Shown piece after piece: positions 5,553 to 6,087 of a stretch of 6,087 nt of DNA. Each line of letters begins with the position of its first letter. The stretch's first letter is position 1. Below the pieces are notes generated by a model, which did no database searches, was not told the DNA's origin, and saw only the letters and a list, made by a program, of their open reading frames with translations. Origin of the DNA: Desulfovibrio sp. (lineage in GTDB: Bacteria > Desulfobacterota > Desulfovibrionia > Desulfovibrionales > Desulfovibrionaceae); NCBI GenBank assembly GCA_014804915.1, contig JAAUYW010000070.1, positions 9,429 through 15,515 of the forward strand, written 5' to 3'. A program made the translations under genes and the position numbers.

Positions 5553-6087
5553 ATGTTTAATAAGATGCTTTTACTGGTATTGGGCGCTTCATTCCTGTTT
5601 TGCGTCGGCTGTGGCGGCGGCTCTGCCAGAAGGCCTGCCCTGGAGCAGCCCGTAACCCCGCCGCAGGAATACCGGCAGGAAGTAAACGGCCGCAACAACC
5701 CCGGTTCCCTCTTTGCAGCGAGCGAGGAAGAGACCCTGTTTGCGGATAGCCGCGCCCGTCGCGTAGGCGATATAGTAGTAGTCAAACTGGTTGAAAACAC
5801 CAAGGCGCAGAACAAGGCGGAAACCACGGCTGACAAGGAAAGCGGCAACAACTATCAGGTCAACGCGATGTTTGGCAACAGCAAGTACGGCTTCCTGCCC
5901 CTGGTTAATGTCGGTCCGGTGGCGAGCATGGGCGTTCCCGCGCTCAACACTGCCTCCACCAGCGACCTGTCCGCAACTGGCAAGACCAAGCGCGAAAATT
6001 ATGTAACCTCCTCGCTGGCAGCGCGCGTCTTGCGGGTATTGCCTGGCGGCCTGCTCCAGATTGAGGGCGCGCGCGAGATTCGCGTAA
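5553..6087 (+). CDS. flgH: Flagellar L-ring lipoprotein FlgH (partial, C-terminus beyond right edge)
   Basis: FlgH forms the L ring, the outer-membrane bushing through which the rod turns. The reading frame is open to the window end and gives 178 residues; E. coli FlgH has 232, so about 50 or so are missing. The start MFNKMLLLVLGASFLFCVGC is a lipoprotein signal peptide, with C20 the lipid-modified residue after cleavage. The -3 position is Cys rather than the usual Leu, but -1 is Gly as expected. A proline-rich stretch (about 28-38) leads to the conserved SLFAASEEETLFADSRARRVGDIVVVKLVENT (about 52-83), matching the L-ring family block where E. coli has PLFEDRRPRNIGD. The end, VLPGGLLQIEGAREIRV (about 162-178), matches the family strand before the motif that continues beyond the window. 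It lies 26 bases after flgA. The family order predicts flgI next. Confidence 0.94.
   Translation, partial: MFNKMLLLVLGASFLFCVGCGGGSARRPALEQPVTPPQEYRQEVNGRNNPGSLFAASEEETLFADSRARRVGDIVVVKLVENTKAQNKAETTADKESGNNYQVNAMFGNSKYGFLPLVNVGPVASMGVPALNTASTSDLSATGKTKRENYVTSSLAARVLRVLPGGLLQIEGAREIRV

Noticed and set aside
5495..5851. A 118-residue minus-strand frame opposite the start of flgH
   Set aside because: It is antisense to the flgH lipoprotein signal and conserved L-ring block, with no independent support.

Overview
The window is a piece of a Gram-negative bacterial chromosome of moderately high GC content. It holds two divergent gene groups around a 222-base intergenic region (2469-2690). The gene order flgF-flgG-flgA-flgH, sigma-54 type promoters in front of flgF and flgG, and an adjacent receiver-like/TPR protein suggest a member of the Desulfovibrionaceae (Desulfovibrio and relatives). 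This placement rests on gene order and protein character only; no database search was possible.

Left half, minus strand: a 446-residue protein (1128-2468) has an N-terminal response-regulator-receiver fold that lacks the phosphorylatable aspartate, followed by TPR-like helices, a charged coiled coil, an acidic linker and a basic tail. Just downstream and in the same direction is a umuC-type Y-family DNA polymerase gene that runs off the left edge (1-1049), with its catalytic residues intact. No umuD lies in front of it.

Right half, plus strand: flgF (proximal rod), flgG (distal rod), flgA (periplasmic P-ring chaperone) and the start of flgH (L-ring lipoprotein, cut by the right edge). Together they build the part of the flagellar basal body that crosses the periplasm and outer membrane. 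The spacing (70, 12 and 26 bases) indicates an operon, probably continuing into flgI beyond the window.

The clearest regulatory signal is a pair of near-identical -24/-12 promoter elements, TGGCCC-N5-TTGCAT. One lies 83 bases before the flgF ATG and the other starts one base after the flgF stop codon, in front of flgG. This points to RpoN-dependent control of the rod and ring genes, with separate input for flgG and downstream genes. I found no tRNA, rRNA, CRISPR array, insertion sequence or convincing rho-independent terminator. The window is mostly a conventional flagellar locus; the points most worth a second look are the degenerate receiver/TPR protein and the duplicated sigma-54 promoter.
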